Assembly: GCA_002197995.1 (NCBI GenBank)
Contig: NGZR01000007.1
Coordinates: forward strand, 1,570,399 to 1,634,398
DNA from: Gaeumannomyces sp. JS-464
Taxonomy: Eukaryota; Ascomycota; Sordariomycetes; Magnaporthales; Magnaporthaceae
DNA length: 64,000 nucleotides
Direction: 5' to 3'
Position numbers and translations under genes: made by a program. The notes beneath the pieces were generated by a model. That model did not search any database and had not been told where the DNA came from. It saw only the letters and a list, made by a program, of their open reading frames with translations. Position 1 is the stretch's first letter. Every line of letters starts with the position of its first letter. This document shows positions 34,782 through 45,770 of the stretch, piece after piece.

Positions 34782-35933
34782 CTTTCCTGCCACTCTCTCC
34801 TCTGCCTGCCCCTCCAATGTGAGAGCCCAGTTGAGACGGGTGGGACACACCTTCCCGCCGAAACCCGACCTTCTAGAAACTACACCGCTCTCTTGGGACG
34901 TTTGCTTCGTGTCGCAACAGCGGGCGCCTGCATGTGCAAATGGGCTCTGCTCTCTGTCTCCTTTCTTCGTTCTGGCCGCGCCCACTTTCTTCTCTTTTCT
35001 CCCTTGTTTGCACGTCCTTGCCCTTTCTCCTCTCTTCCCACCTCCCCTACCCTCCCTCCTCTCTTTCGGTTGCTGCATGCGGCCTGCCTCAGAACACTCG
35101 CCCGCTGCAGCCCCTGATTTGCGCACATCCTCCCTATTGGCCCACCGTTACGTGCGTGCCCCCTATTTTTTCACCGTGCCCTCCCGTCCTTTCTTTTTTT
35201 TGTGATTCAATTTTATTACTGTGTTGGACTGGTCGACGGCCCCTTTCTTTGGACGCCGCGTCCACACCCGCGCATCTTGCATCTGCACTTGCACCCGTCA
35301 TCATTGGTTCACCAACGGCCTCTAGGCAACCAAGTTGCGTCGTTTGCTTATCGCCCCTCGCAGCGACCCGGTTATGTGCCGTGGACCTAAGTACTTGTAG
35401 ATAGAGAAGGCCGCGTTGGGACGATAAGAATCACAAGGACCAGTGACTATGACGAGGCCGGGTTGGTCATCGGGCGTTGGGTCATCAGAGTAGCCTGATC
35501 GACCTCTCCCGACACGAAAAACTCGCGGAACGCACACTCCATTCCCACACCACAGATGGTGAAACCTCACATGTCGGCTTTATTGTATTTTGAGTCAGTG
35601 AGGCCTGCAGTAGCCGGCCAGCCTTCCCAGTGCGGCCTGAACGCTTAGGCCCTGTTGCTTGCCGCGGCGCCTGACTTGTGCCCAGTGCGGTTCCAGTGAG
35701 GCCTCAACGACACGCGCAATCGGGCTGCTTGGGATGGAGCGTTCGTCGTTGTCCGCTTTCTCCCATGACATGACGTTTTCCTGCCAAAATGCCCATCGAT
35801 AGCACCATAAGCCCGGTCTAATAGTACAAACGTGCATGCACCCCAAACGACGACCATGACGAGGCGATATGAGGGACAGGTGAGGGTGGCCACCACTCGA
35901 GAGGTATCTTGTTCGCCATCTTCTCAGTTCTCC
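33079..35933. other. Intergenic region between DED1 promoter and PRE1 3' end
   Basis: 2.9 kb with no credible gene. 33150-33620 is purine-rich leader or promoter sequence of DED1. A T run of about 26 lies at 34756-34781, followed by a long CT-rich stretch to about 35220 that makes spurious Arg/Lys-rich frames on the minus strand (34443-35126). Confidence 0.55.
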
Positions 35934-36836
35934 TCAGGCACTGTGGACCACCTTATCATCATCAAACTCGATATCGATTATACCGTCCTTCGTCACCGCC
36001 TTGACAACCATTCCCTTGAAGTCGATCGGTAACCTCCTCTTAAGCTCATCCGTGCACATGTTGAGGATCTTGATGCCCTGGTGGAGGGTGATGTCGGGGT
36101 GGTGGTGCTTGTCGAGAATCGATAGACAGTAGTACCTTGATAGAGGGATGATCAGAACAAATCCCACGCTCCCAGGCAGTGAGGAGTGGGGTGCAAGGGC
36201 AGAGGAGGCTGGGATATGACTTACTGGGCATAACCGTGTGCCGCATAGGGGACCGGTGCGAGGGCCGCGAGGTAGTCCAGCCAGTAGAGGCTGGGCTTGT
36301 GTGTGATGGGGTCGACGCCGCCCAGGAGCAGGTTGACGGTGTATGGCTTCCGCGATCGGAGGCTCGACGCCAGTTCGCCCCGGACGAAGTGCGCGAGGGC
36401 CGAGGGCGACAAGTCCGTCTCGTTGCGCATCGAGTAGAGCTTCGCGTTGGCCTGGATGTACTCGGCAAACTGGACTAGAAAGAGGGGACCGCGCGGCGAT
36501 CAGCATCACGTCCTGGCCAGGTCCGGCACAAAGACAATATTCGATGCGGAGGAGGGGCCGGGATTGTCGGTCACGGGCAAAATCAATGTGCGTATGTGTG
36601 CGTACTTGTATCGCCCGGCTCGCCTGAGAAGGCAATCAGGGTGTGCTTGTTCAGCTGCCTCGTCTTGTCATCCGACGCCTTCAGGATGGTGGCTCCCCGC
36701 ATCGCGGCCTTGGAGGCCGCGATCAAGGTGAAGTCCTTGCCCGTGATACCCAGTAGAACCTCCCTAGAGAAACGAGTTTAGCATTTGATACGGCGGCGCC
36801 TGGAGACTGGGACAGGCTGGAACAGGCGACGCACAT
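35934..36836 (-). CDS. pre1: 20S proteasome subunit beta type-4 (Pre1/PSMB2)
   Basis: Non-catalytic beta subunit of the 20S core. The coding parts are the dinucleotide AT at 36835-36836, then 36606-36763, 36225-36474 and 35934-36135, joined across introns of 71, 131 and 89 nt (donors GTGCGT, GTACGC, GTAAGT; acceptors CTCTAG, TTCTAG, ATCAAG). The start codon itself is split: AT before intron 1, G after it, giving [18 protein letters not shown]. This matches the usual start of PSMB2, and no other in-frame ATG fits. The protein is about 203 residues (family about 200), with no propeptide and no N-terminal catalytic Thr, as expected for beta4. Conserved pieces: [52 protein letters not shown]. It is divergent from RRP9, with 477 bp between the two start codons. 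Confidence 0.93.
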
Positions 36837-37313
36837 TGTGGACAGCGTTTGGCGATGCTGCGGGGCGTGATGGTAGGTGGCTTCGTTCGGGTCTTTGAAG
36901 CTCTCGCGAGTATATCAGCTCCGACCCCAAGCTGCAACCAGTGGGCCCAGCACGACAAGCGGCAGCAGCCTGGGTGGACTGACGCGCACTCAGCTACAGC
37001 CTGTCGGAACAACCTCGGTGGGGCCTTGACCACTGAGAAGCCCAGCTGCAAGCAGACCCACTCTTAGAGTGCACGAGTTATTCCGCTTCTCAAGTGTCGC
37101 TGCAAAACGCACAAGCCAATCGGAGAGAGAGCCCCACCCCCAATTGGTCCCTGTCAACTGGACCATCCCACCTTTGCCGACAGGAAAAAAAAAAGTTCGA
37201 GTCGCGCCGTGCAGTGCGGACCACTGGTAGGAGAAAAAAGAAAAAAAATGCAGGCAAGATAGAAAGACGGCCCCTTCGATGTTCGCGCATTGAACAACCG
37301 CCGCATGCCCAAC
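36837..37313. promoter_or_regulatory. Shared divergent promoter of PRE1 and RRP9
   Basis: The 477 bp between the two divergent start codons must hold both promoters and leaders. I see no TATA box. Two A-rich runs (near 37184 and 37230) may act as nucleosome-poor tracts. I do not see an obvious proteasome-box (GGTGGCAAA) here. Confidence 0.5.
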
Positions 37314-39229
37314 ATGTCGTCTTTCTTCACAGTACCCGGCGCGCAAAAGAAAAGGAAACGAACGGCCGGTCCAGAAGCTCCTAAGAAGCGAATTGCGGGA
37401 AGCAGCAGCGCGAAGCCGAACTCGTCCAGAGCTCCGACGTCAAAACCAAGGCAACAGAAGCCAGGCCCGTCCGGCCCAGCCAAGAAACGGGTCGAGCGAG
37501 ATGAGTCGATATCGGGCAGCGACGACGAGTCGGACGATGCTAGCCAGGGCCGACCACGCGACGACGACGACGGTGCCGGCTCGGGCTCTGACGACGATTC
37601 GGAGCGGGAGGCCGAGACGGCGGCTGAGCGGCGGTTGAGGCTTGCGGAACGCTATCTCGACAACGTACGGAAGGAGGTCACGGCGCAGGACGAGTATGCC
37701 TTCGACGCCGAGGAGATCGACAAGGACATAATAGCCGAGCGGCTCAAGGAGGACGTCGCCGAGTCCAAGGGCAAGGTTTACCGCCGCCTGGCCGCCGAGC
37801 TGGACTACGGCCGCACCTACCAGACAGCGTTCCGCTGGAACCCGAGAACGTCAACTCGGTGGCCACATGCGCGCCCTATGCCTACGTTGTCACCAAGGAT
37901 ATGTTCCTCAGCAAGTGGCGACTGCAGGACCTGCCACAGCACCAGTGGCCGCAGACGACCAAGAAGAAACCCAAGAAGCCGCCTGCGCCGCCCAAGCGCC
38001 GTCCCGAGCGTGTACGCTACTCGCGTGGCGACACCCGCAAGGCCAAGGACAAGGACTTCCAGGGCCATACGGGTCCCATCCTCGCCGTGGCCGCGTCGCA
38101 CGACGGCCGCTTCGTCGTCACGGCCGGCGCAGACCGCCGCCTGGTAGTACACGATGCCGAGACGCTCAAGCCCCTCCGCGCCTTCTCACACCACCGCGAC
38201 GCTGTCACTAGCCTAGCATTCCGCCGAGGGTCCAACCAGCTCTTCTCGTGCTCGCGCGACCGCACCGTCAAGGTCTGGAGTGTTGAGGATCTGGCTTACA
38301 TCGAGACCCTGTTCGGTCACCAGAACGACGTTGTCGATGTCGACGCCCTGGCCCAGGAGCGCTGCGTCTCGGTCGGCTCGCGTGACCGTACCGCCCGCCT
38401 ATGGAAGGTTGTCGAGGAGACCCAGCTCGTGTTCCGCGGTGGCGGCGGCACGTCCCTCAACAAAAAGGGTGCCAAGCCCGAAGGAGTCGATGCCAAATCG
38501 CTCGCCCACGAGGGCAGTATGGACCGCATCGCCATGCTTGACGACGAGCTGTTCGTCACAGGGTCTGACAACGGCTCCATCTCACTCTGGAGCCTGCAAC
38601 GCAAGCGACCCGTCTTCGTCCTGCCCCTAGCTCACGGTCTCGAGCCGCCCCTTAGCCTTGACGCCGCCTCGGCCGAGATCAACCCAGATCCCAAAGTTAT
38701 ACCCCCGCCCCAGCCGCGCTGGATCACGGCGCTGCGCACCATCCCGTATTCAGATCTCATTCTTAGTGGCAGTTGGGATGGCTGCGTGCGTGTGTGGAGG
38801 CTGAGCGACGACAAGAAGAAGCTGGAACCCGTCGGTACTCTTGGACAGCCACTTGCCGAGGACGACGAAGCACAGGAAGAGAAAGAGGAGGGAGAGCTGG
38901 AATCGAAGCCACAAGTGAACGGCACCAAAACGACCAAAGGCAAGGGCAAGGCCGCAGCATCGAAAGCCGCCGCCAACGGGGACGACAACGGCGGTCACTC
39001 AAAATGCATCAGGGGCATGATCAACGACATCTCCCTCTTCGAGCGAGGCGACCGGGGCAAAGACGGGCTGTGCGTCGTCGTTGCCGTCGGTAAAGAGCAC
39101 CGGCTCGGGCGGTGGAAGAAGATAAAGGGAGCCCGAAATGGCGCCGTCGTGTTTGAGGTACCGAGGCTGGAGAAGGAGAAACTGACCAACGGTGCCACTC
39201 ACGACTCACCCAAGGAGGCGGACGAGTGA
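37314..39229 (+). CDS. rrp9: U3 snoRNP WD40 protein Rrp9 (U3-55K), one frame break
   Basis: Nucleolar WD40 protein that binds the box B/C motif of U3 snoRNA for 18S rRNA processing. I choose ATG 37314 (MSSFFTVPGAQKKRKR) over the in-frame ATG at 37305 because family members start there. The first about 110 residues are basic then acidic and disordered. They lead into a conserved helix (RLAERYLDNVRKEV, YGRTYQTAFRWN) and a WD40 propeller with FQGHTGPILAVAASHDGRFV, AFSHHRDAVTSLAF, LFGHQNDVVDVDAL, SVGSRDRTARLWKVVEETQL, SMDRIAMLDDELFVTGSDNG and ITALRTIPYSDLILSGSWDG, ending KEHRLGRWKKIKG...GAVVFEVPR. At the CCC run 37841-37843 the frame shifts; one extra C gives WNPENVNSVATC and a continuous protein of about 638 residues. 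Probably an assembly error in an essential gene. Confidence 0.93.
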
Positions 39230-40985
39230 TTCATACGGTGGGTCGCCGTGGCTTGGGGCTTGGACTGGGTGACTCGGAAAAAAAAGGAATCTTGTTAAAA
39301 TAGGAAGTATCGCACATGCTTGTCGTCTTGGTGTTTGTATGGGAAGGCTTTCGCGTTTGCTTCTGTTCCTGTTTTCTTGCATCTAGAAGGGGTGGGCGTT
39401 GGCACGGCATCGAACAATATACCACCACGGCACATCACCACACTACTCACTCCACGACAAGATCCCCTCAGCAGATCTAGAGCATGCTGCTCGAACCTCG
39501 AAATACGAAATGTGTTTATGTACCAGGCAAGGAATCTTCTGATATGGGTGGTTCGAATGTTTCCCAACCCATGAACGGGCCATCACGCCGAATTCGTTCG
39601 CCAAGGGTCTTGGCTCGTACCCACCTCCGCTATGTGATGACTCGAGGAGGGAGGTCAATTTGTCAAGACAGGACAAGTCCCAAAACCTCTACGGCGCAAT
39701 TTTGCAAATCTCCTCAGGAAGTAGGGGCCGGTGTAACGAAAGGATTTTCCGCAATGCACAGACAGAAAACTGCCAAGTCGCCGAAATAGTGAGGAGAAGA
39801 ACTACTGGCGATTGTAAAGTGGAAAGGGTAAAAAAAAAAAGAAGAAAAAAAAAAAGCAGGAATAAACAACTTAGTAAAAAAGAAAGGTGCTCTCTCCCGC
39901 CGGGAATTGAACCCGGGTCTCGAGCGTTGTTGGTTGACAAGCTCACATACTAACCACTATACGACAGGAGATGGCCAATTGGTTATTGTTGGGACGGACT
40001 GGACCGTCGCGTGTTATATCGGCTGCAACGCTGGGTGGGTGTGCTCGGCCCCGATCCCGCGCCCTTGACTGGACAGGTTCTGTCTGCTTCGCCCCGCAAT
40101 CCCCATCGCCTTCACCTGAACAACCCTCATTCTCCCCAAAACAAGGTCGGGATTCGACACCTTGCATACAGGCTGTGTTTAGACACGCTCATGACAAGAT
40201 ATCTCTTTCCAGATATACGGCTCGCAGAAAAGCAAGGGGGAAACTCCCACGACGCCTGCCCGATTTGCGTCCGGCATAGGTTTTAGTCTTATTCATACAG
40301 GGTATTATAGTGTATCTTCCAGAGACAGGAGAGCAGTATCGCGAATACCGTATATGCCAGGGTCCTACGCCGAGCATGAAGAGACGTGGATAGAAGCAAC
40401 TAGATCACAGGCCCTCCTTTAGATGCGCCCGATGCACCATGATCACACCATAGCGAAGAAAAAGAAGAAGCATAAAAAGCATAAACAAGGGAAGAGGGGC
40501 ATGAAATGGGGAATAATGAAAAGACACGACTCCGTCCGCTCCCGAACTAGACGCCCGCAATGCTGCTGCCGCGACTACCAAAAACAAACATAACAGCAGA
40601 AAAAAAAAAACTGTCCCGGTGCCAACGCCTCCTCACGCCCCCTTGTCAACCAGCATGTTTATATCGAAGCCCAAGACCGTGTCATATCATGCGTTACTCT
40701 ATCTGTCTCTGCTCAAAACCCGCCGAACCTCTGCCTAGCACTTCTCGCCTCAGGCGACGTTAGGTCCACACGCTCTGCCTGCGGGGAATAAGCACGCCTG
40801 GGATGACGAGGTGACATGCTTGACGGGAACCTGGGACAGGGCGATCCTGGGAATGGTGACGAGGATGAGTCTACCTTCTCAATCCCCATGATAAATGGCG
40901 GAGTCTTCTCCCTTTTCCAGTTGCTCCGGGTCCTTTGGACAGGTTCCTCGTCGACGGCGCGAGGAGCAGCTTGGCTACCAAGTCC
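39230..40985. other. Intergenic region containing tRNA-Asp
   Basis: RRP9 3' flank, A-rich tract 39828-39855, the tRNA gene (listed separately), and the 3' flank of the ULP2-type gene. 40400-40600 is A/G-rich. No protein gene seen. Confidence 0.5.
39892..39971 (-). tRNA. tRNA-Asp(GTC) with an 8-nt intron
   Basis: 80 nt including discriminator. The acceptor stem is TCTCCTG/CGGGAGA (7 bp, one G-U) with discriminator G, as in tRNA-Asp. The D arm has GTATAGTGGTTAGTAT. The anticodon stem TGAGC/GCTCG holds a loop with anticodon GTC at positions 34-36. An intron ACCAACAA (39927-39934) sits directly after position 37, where nuclear tRNA introns belong. The T arm is CCGGG-TTCAATT-CCCGG, serving also as B box (GGGTTCAATTCC). 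Without the intron the mature tRNA is 72 nt. Assigned by hand folding. Confidence 0.93.
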
Positions 40986-43900
40986 CTAACTTGTCGCCAA
41001 GATTTCCGCGACCGTCGAGTTGCTGTGTTCAATCGACGGTCTGGCAATATCCTCGGGTGAAGCGGCTACCTTGAGCGATGGAGCCACAACATCGGGTGGA
41101 CTACTCGGCAACGGCCCTGCTCCAGAGGTCGGCTGGGGCTGGCTGCTCCCCGTGACAGAGCAGGCAGCTGCTCGCTCCTTCCTGAGCCGCTTCTGCTCCT
41201 GCTTTGCCTTTGCTGTGGCCTCCTCCTCCTTCTGATAGGCAGCGTGCTCCTTGATTATGACGTCTCGTATCTCGCTCCTCATCTTGGACGCATTCACATG
41301 CCAATCGGGCGATCTCTTCTCCAGAATTGCCTTGATAGAGGCATCAGGGTCTTTCATCAGAAAGTCGATGTACGAGAGCAGATAGGCGCCACAGTCCCAG
41401 TAGTTGCTCTGCAGCGGTATTGCCTTGGCAGTGAGTCCGAACGTTGAAGGCATCTTGACTTGCTGTTTCTTCTTGTCCAGAAGCTCCTCGCACAGGTACT
41501 GCTTCAGATGCGTACATGCTGGCGAGTGGGCCGAGCCAAGGGAGTCGAGAGTGATGACTCTTGGTTCTTTCCCAGTGAGTAATGCTGGCTCCTGGACCTG
41601 AGGCGACTCTCTCGCCTGAGATGACTCCTCGGCATGAGCCGGCTCATTGACCTTCTTTGCATTTTTTAGACTCGGGATATCGCTGACCACAAGGGGAGGG
41701 TCCGGAGCTTTGTCATCAGGGATGATGACCTGATTCTCGGGTCCGTCCTCGATCAAGATTGGTGCCTGCTTGGCTGGAGTCGCTGCATCTTGCTGACTCA
41801 AGGACAGGCTTCCCATTTTCTCCCGAACACTAGTAGTGCCAGGCGACGTACCGGGAGAGGACGGTACAGAGTAATCTTTGGGGGCTTCTTCGGGACCTCC
41901 GAGAGACCCTTTGAGCTTCGTTCGGCGTCTTCAGAGTCGCCTCGAGCTCTAGCCCCGGGCTCATCGGCCAGGCTCTTTGCCACGCGAACCTCAGGTTTAG
42001 AGGCCGGCTCATCAGGGACCAGCTTTCCCGGATTGCAGATCACTGCAACCCACCAGTGACTGTGCTCGTTGACGGGAACGACGATAAAGTCGTACTTGAA
42101 AATGTCCACCCGCGAGGTCCATGACTTGACGTTGTCGTAGTTGATAGACTTGCCCTTGACAGGCTTCAATCTCTCATAGAAGAAGGAGTTGTGGAAGTAG
42201 AACCGAGCCGCGGCATCTTTGTCCGTCGCCTTCAGCCTGTTGTGCAGATAGTTGAGATAAAAGCTGATAATGCTGTCGTTGAGGAACTCGCCATCGTCGA
42301 GACGCGCGACATCTTCCTTGTGAATTGTTGTTCGGTGGTACGTAAGGGGCAGTCGCCACTCCCTGTCCCAGCCGGGATGTTCCAACGTCCAAGGGAGTGG
42401 AGGCGGTGACGACTCGATTTTGGAGTTGATGGCCACAGTCGTGCTGGGCGCCGGAGCCAAACGAGTGGATCGCCGCTCGTTGTTGGGCCGCTTGACCTCC
42501 CGAACGTCCGCATCGCCTCCTGTGATCATAGCATCATCAACCATGTTCTCTCGGAGTCTCTTCTTCGCACTAGGAGGCTGAGTGGGCTCGGGGCCACGAA
42601 GCGGAGCGCCTGCCTTGGGTAGCTCTCGCCTGCGGTTGAGTCCCATGAGGATGATATCGTTGGAGACAGGCCCCGGAGCCTTCGAGTCATGCGTCGTTTG
42701 CTCTTTGCTTTGCCGAGTCTCGACATGTTTTACGGCCCGAGTTCGCGCGAAGTCCTCGACTCGACTTCGCGCATTTTCGAACTGCTTTTCGGTATTTACG
42801 GCCTCTTGAATGACCAGTTTTGCCTTGTCCCCCCTCTGCTGTTCGACCCAGGCCACCAAATTGCGTCCCTGTTCTGGGCCCGAGAACTTGAGGAATAGCT
42901 TGCCACCAAAGTCTTTCACCATGGAGCGGTCAATTGTGACATGTTGGTAGCTCGGACTGTAGGAGAGTCGGTTCATTGTCGCAACACAGGTCTGGAGCCA
43001 CTCGTACCGGGGAGCCTGTTGTCCTTTGTTGTCCACGGGGGCGTCTCGGCTACCAGACTGTGTTGGGTCGAGCACTCCTGGCTCGCTCTGGCGAGGTATT
43101 AGAATCTGGGCATCGTCGCATATAAAACGTGGGGGGCAAACTGCGGTCATGATGTGAAATCGAGGCGGATCACGGCCGCTCGCGCTCGGGCCGGTCTCGC
43201 GCCGCTGAGAAAATGCCGACCCGATGTCCCCTTTTGTTGACAGGCTTGAGCTCTTCCCAGGTCGTGGAGCCGCATCAGATACCCCCTTTGGCCTCTTGTT
43301 TGGCCGTGCCGGCAGAAACTCGTCATCATTGAGCTCGTCGGGGCTATCGGCTTTGGCTCGCTTTCGACCGTGGCGGTCGACTGGGATGCTGATCGTAAGT
43401 TGCTGGCGAGGAGCCTGGTCTTCTCCAGTAAGATCGACCTGTTCAGGGTTGCGGATGGCGCCGCGTCTGGGTTTCGGTTTTTGTGGTTTCTCTGCAAGCA
43501 GCAAAACGTCGTCGTCCTCATCCTCGATGTCTTCAACTGGGCGAAGGTTGCCGGCAGGGGTTGACGGGTGCCCAGGAGATGACTTCGGCGCATGAGATGA
43601 ATGTTGAGGCTGGCCGGGTGGCCTTCGCGGCCTGCCTTTGCTAGAGGGTCCATTTTTCTGATGAACGTTTCGGAACTCCTGTATAGCCGGTTGCGGTGGC
43701 TTCCTGGCAGCCCTAGGGATGTCGCGCTCTGTACTGCTATCGAGTGATTTTCTCCTGGCTGTCGTAGGTATGAGAGCGAACACACCATTCGAGTACTGGT
43801 CTCCGTCCCTGGTCGAGGGTCTCCGTGACTCGTCTAATTGATCGCGGGCGGGCCGAGATGTCTCGATTCGATTTCGGTCGTGCACCATGGGAGTTGGCGG

Positions 43901-44120
43901 AGGCTTGGAGTTCATGGTGCTTATGGGCTTGAACGCATCCTGGACCTACGAGAAGTCAGCATAATACAATGACTTATGGCGGCGCTGTCTGGCGGGAAAG
44001 ACTGCCACATACGGCTCTTCCTAGCTTTTTTAGGGCCGTCATCATCTCCGCTGATCTGTCGAACACTCGAAACGGTGTCCCGTCGGTCTTCTGCAGCGGG
44101 GCGCTGTAGTGAGCAACCAT
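40986..44120 (-). CDS. Ulp2-type SUMO protease (C48 cysteine peptidase), one frame break
   Basis: Removes SUMO chains in the nucleus. Exon 1, 44013-44120, encodes 36 residues (MVAHYSAPLQKTDGTPF...KKLGRA; donor GTATGT). Exon 2, 40986-43945, starts VQDAFKPIST after CGTAG. The N-terminal half is disordered with basic and acidic patches, including VDLTGED-like acidic segments suited to SUMO binding. The protease domain carries EDVARLDDGEFLNDSIISFYLNYL, catalytic His in NEHSHWWVAVICNP, Asp in ITLDSLGSAH, oxyanion Gln and Cys in IPLQSNYWDCGAYLL. A long insert between His and Asp is typical of Ulp2 rather than Ulp1. In that insert, at the run of five G at 41880-41884 (C on the sense strand), the frame breaks. 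One added C joins KKPPK to DYSVPSSPGTSPG and restores about 1,020 residues. The catalytic triad is intact. Confidence 0.88.
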
Positions 44121-45770
44121 TCCCGTTCTAAGGATTCACAGAGGGAGGAAGCGTACGGTGCGGTTTCCTGACAGACTGAAGAGAGTGGCAGGCGGTACAG
44201 GCTTCGGTGGCGATCCTCCAAAGTGTGTTAGGGATCAACGACCTGGATGGTGCTGACCTCCTATCCTCCGCTGTCGTTTAGTCGCGTGCTGATTTTGATC
44301 AAGGCGGCTGGGCGTTTGCTCGCGACGGGACCAACCATAGTATCAGCGTCCCAGATGGGTGGTCGGCTCGTGTGCAGCTGTGTGTTCCGTTGCTTGCTTG
44401 CTTCCTTGTTCTCGGCGAAGGATGAAGCGGGCCTGACAGTTGGGTGAGGAGGCTCGTGCAGCCGGAGGCTTCGAATCGGTGAATCTCGAAGGCCGTTTTG
44501 GGTGCGGGGCGTGACGGATGGGGCGGGCGTGAGGGATCGACCGACACGGCGAGAGAATGGGTGCTAGGATCCGGCTCGTAGGAGGTTCGGGATTTCCACG
44601 CGCCCTCGTTGTGCCCGTCCCGACGCGAGGCTGTCGGCGGGTTGGGCAGACAAGTGAAGTGCGCGGGGCCAGGGTTCGTCTTTGGATGCAGCAATCGTGC
44701 AGGGGAGTTGAGCGACAGAGGTACCTGGAGGTTTGCTTTTTTTTTTTTCCTTGGACGGGAAAGCGCAGCCAATGGGGCCTGCCTTACCTCGGCCTCCGTT
44801 GCAGGGATGCATCTGTCCCGCAACGGAAGTTTCCATGTATTAGTGGTCGGGCGCCCCAAAAATGGGCTAAAAATGCGCCCAGGATGCAGCCTGTAGACGC
44901 CTGAACGGGAGACCCACCAGCGCCGAAAACCCTCGGTTGAAACTGAGGCGACTAATCAATCGCCAGCGGACTCGAGGCTCCATCACAAAGAGACGGGAAG
45001 CTGATTCCCAGCCGTGCACGTTCCAAACGAGAGACTACAGTCTGTATAAATCGCACGACGGGTACTTACAGAAACTCGAATACCTCCAAGTTTTTATATG
45101 CATTAAAAAACAGGAGACAGGAGAGTAGACCTACAGAGTAAGTTCAGGTAATGTGATTCCGTATATCGAACTGCAGATTTTATTTGGGCCCGTGCCGTGC
45201 CTGCTTTCTTCGGCCAGGGAATCTCCGCAGTCTACAATTTGCTACTGCCGGCGTTCGTATTACTACTTCTCTGGTACTGTACTTCTGCAACATTCACAGC
45301 TCAGACGCGGGCACCGACTTCCGTTTGCAGGCGGGGCTCTTTTGTCCTGTCCCGACGTCTTGGCGACGCCTCGATGCCAAAGGGCGGAACGAGTCGCACG
45401 TGACCAGCCCAAACTCCGACAAGGCAGCGGAGCTGCCTCTCTTTGCGGTGTGGCTGGGGGCGCTGCACGACACCGCGAGGGAGCTCAAGCCTCATTCGAC
45501 CCACCCGCCGAGCGCAACGCAGCACGGCCGAACCAACAACTCGACCAGCCTGCTGCGTCGCATGTAGAGACTCGCAAGCGCAGATTGCCGTCGGCGCGCT
45601 CCATTGCATAGAAGCAGTTGCTGCAGCCTGGTCTGTGATGCGCACGCGCAGAGCCCGGGTCCCTCCATTTCCCTGGCTTGACTGCGCGGCCGCCTAGGCA
45701 AGTCGACCGGACACCCCGGCGCAGCAGCCAATCACGAGACCACTGTCAGAGCACCACACTATCCTTGGCC
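44121..45770. other. Divergent intergenic region upstream of the SUMO protease and the HDA-like gene
   Basis: 1.65 kb with no credible gene; frames on both strands are Arg/Ser/Pro-rich. It should hold both promoters. AT-rich segment at 45040-45180. Confidence 0.5.

Noticed and set aside
34443..35126. 227-codon Arg/Lys/Glu-rich minus-strand ORF between DED1 and PRE1
   Set aside because: Generated by a long pyrimidine-rich stretch and a T26 run (poly-Lys in translation). No conserved features.
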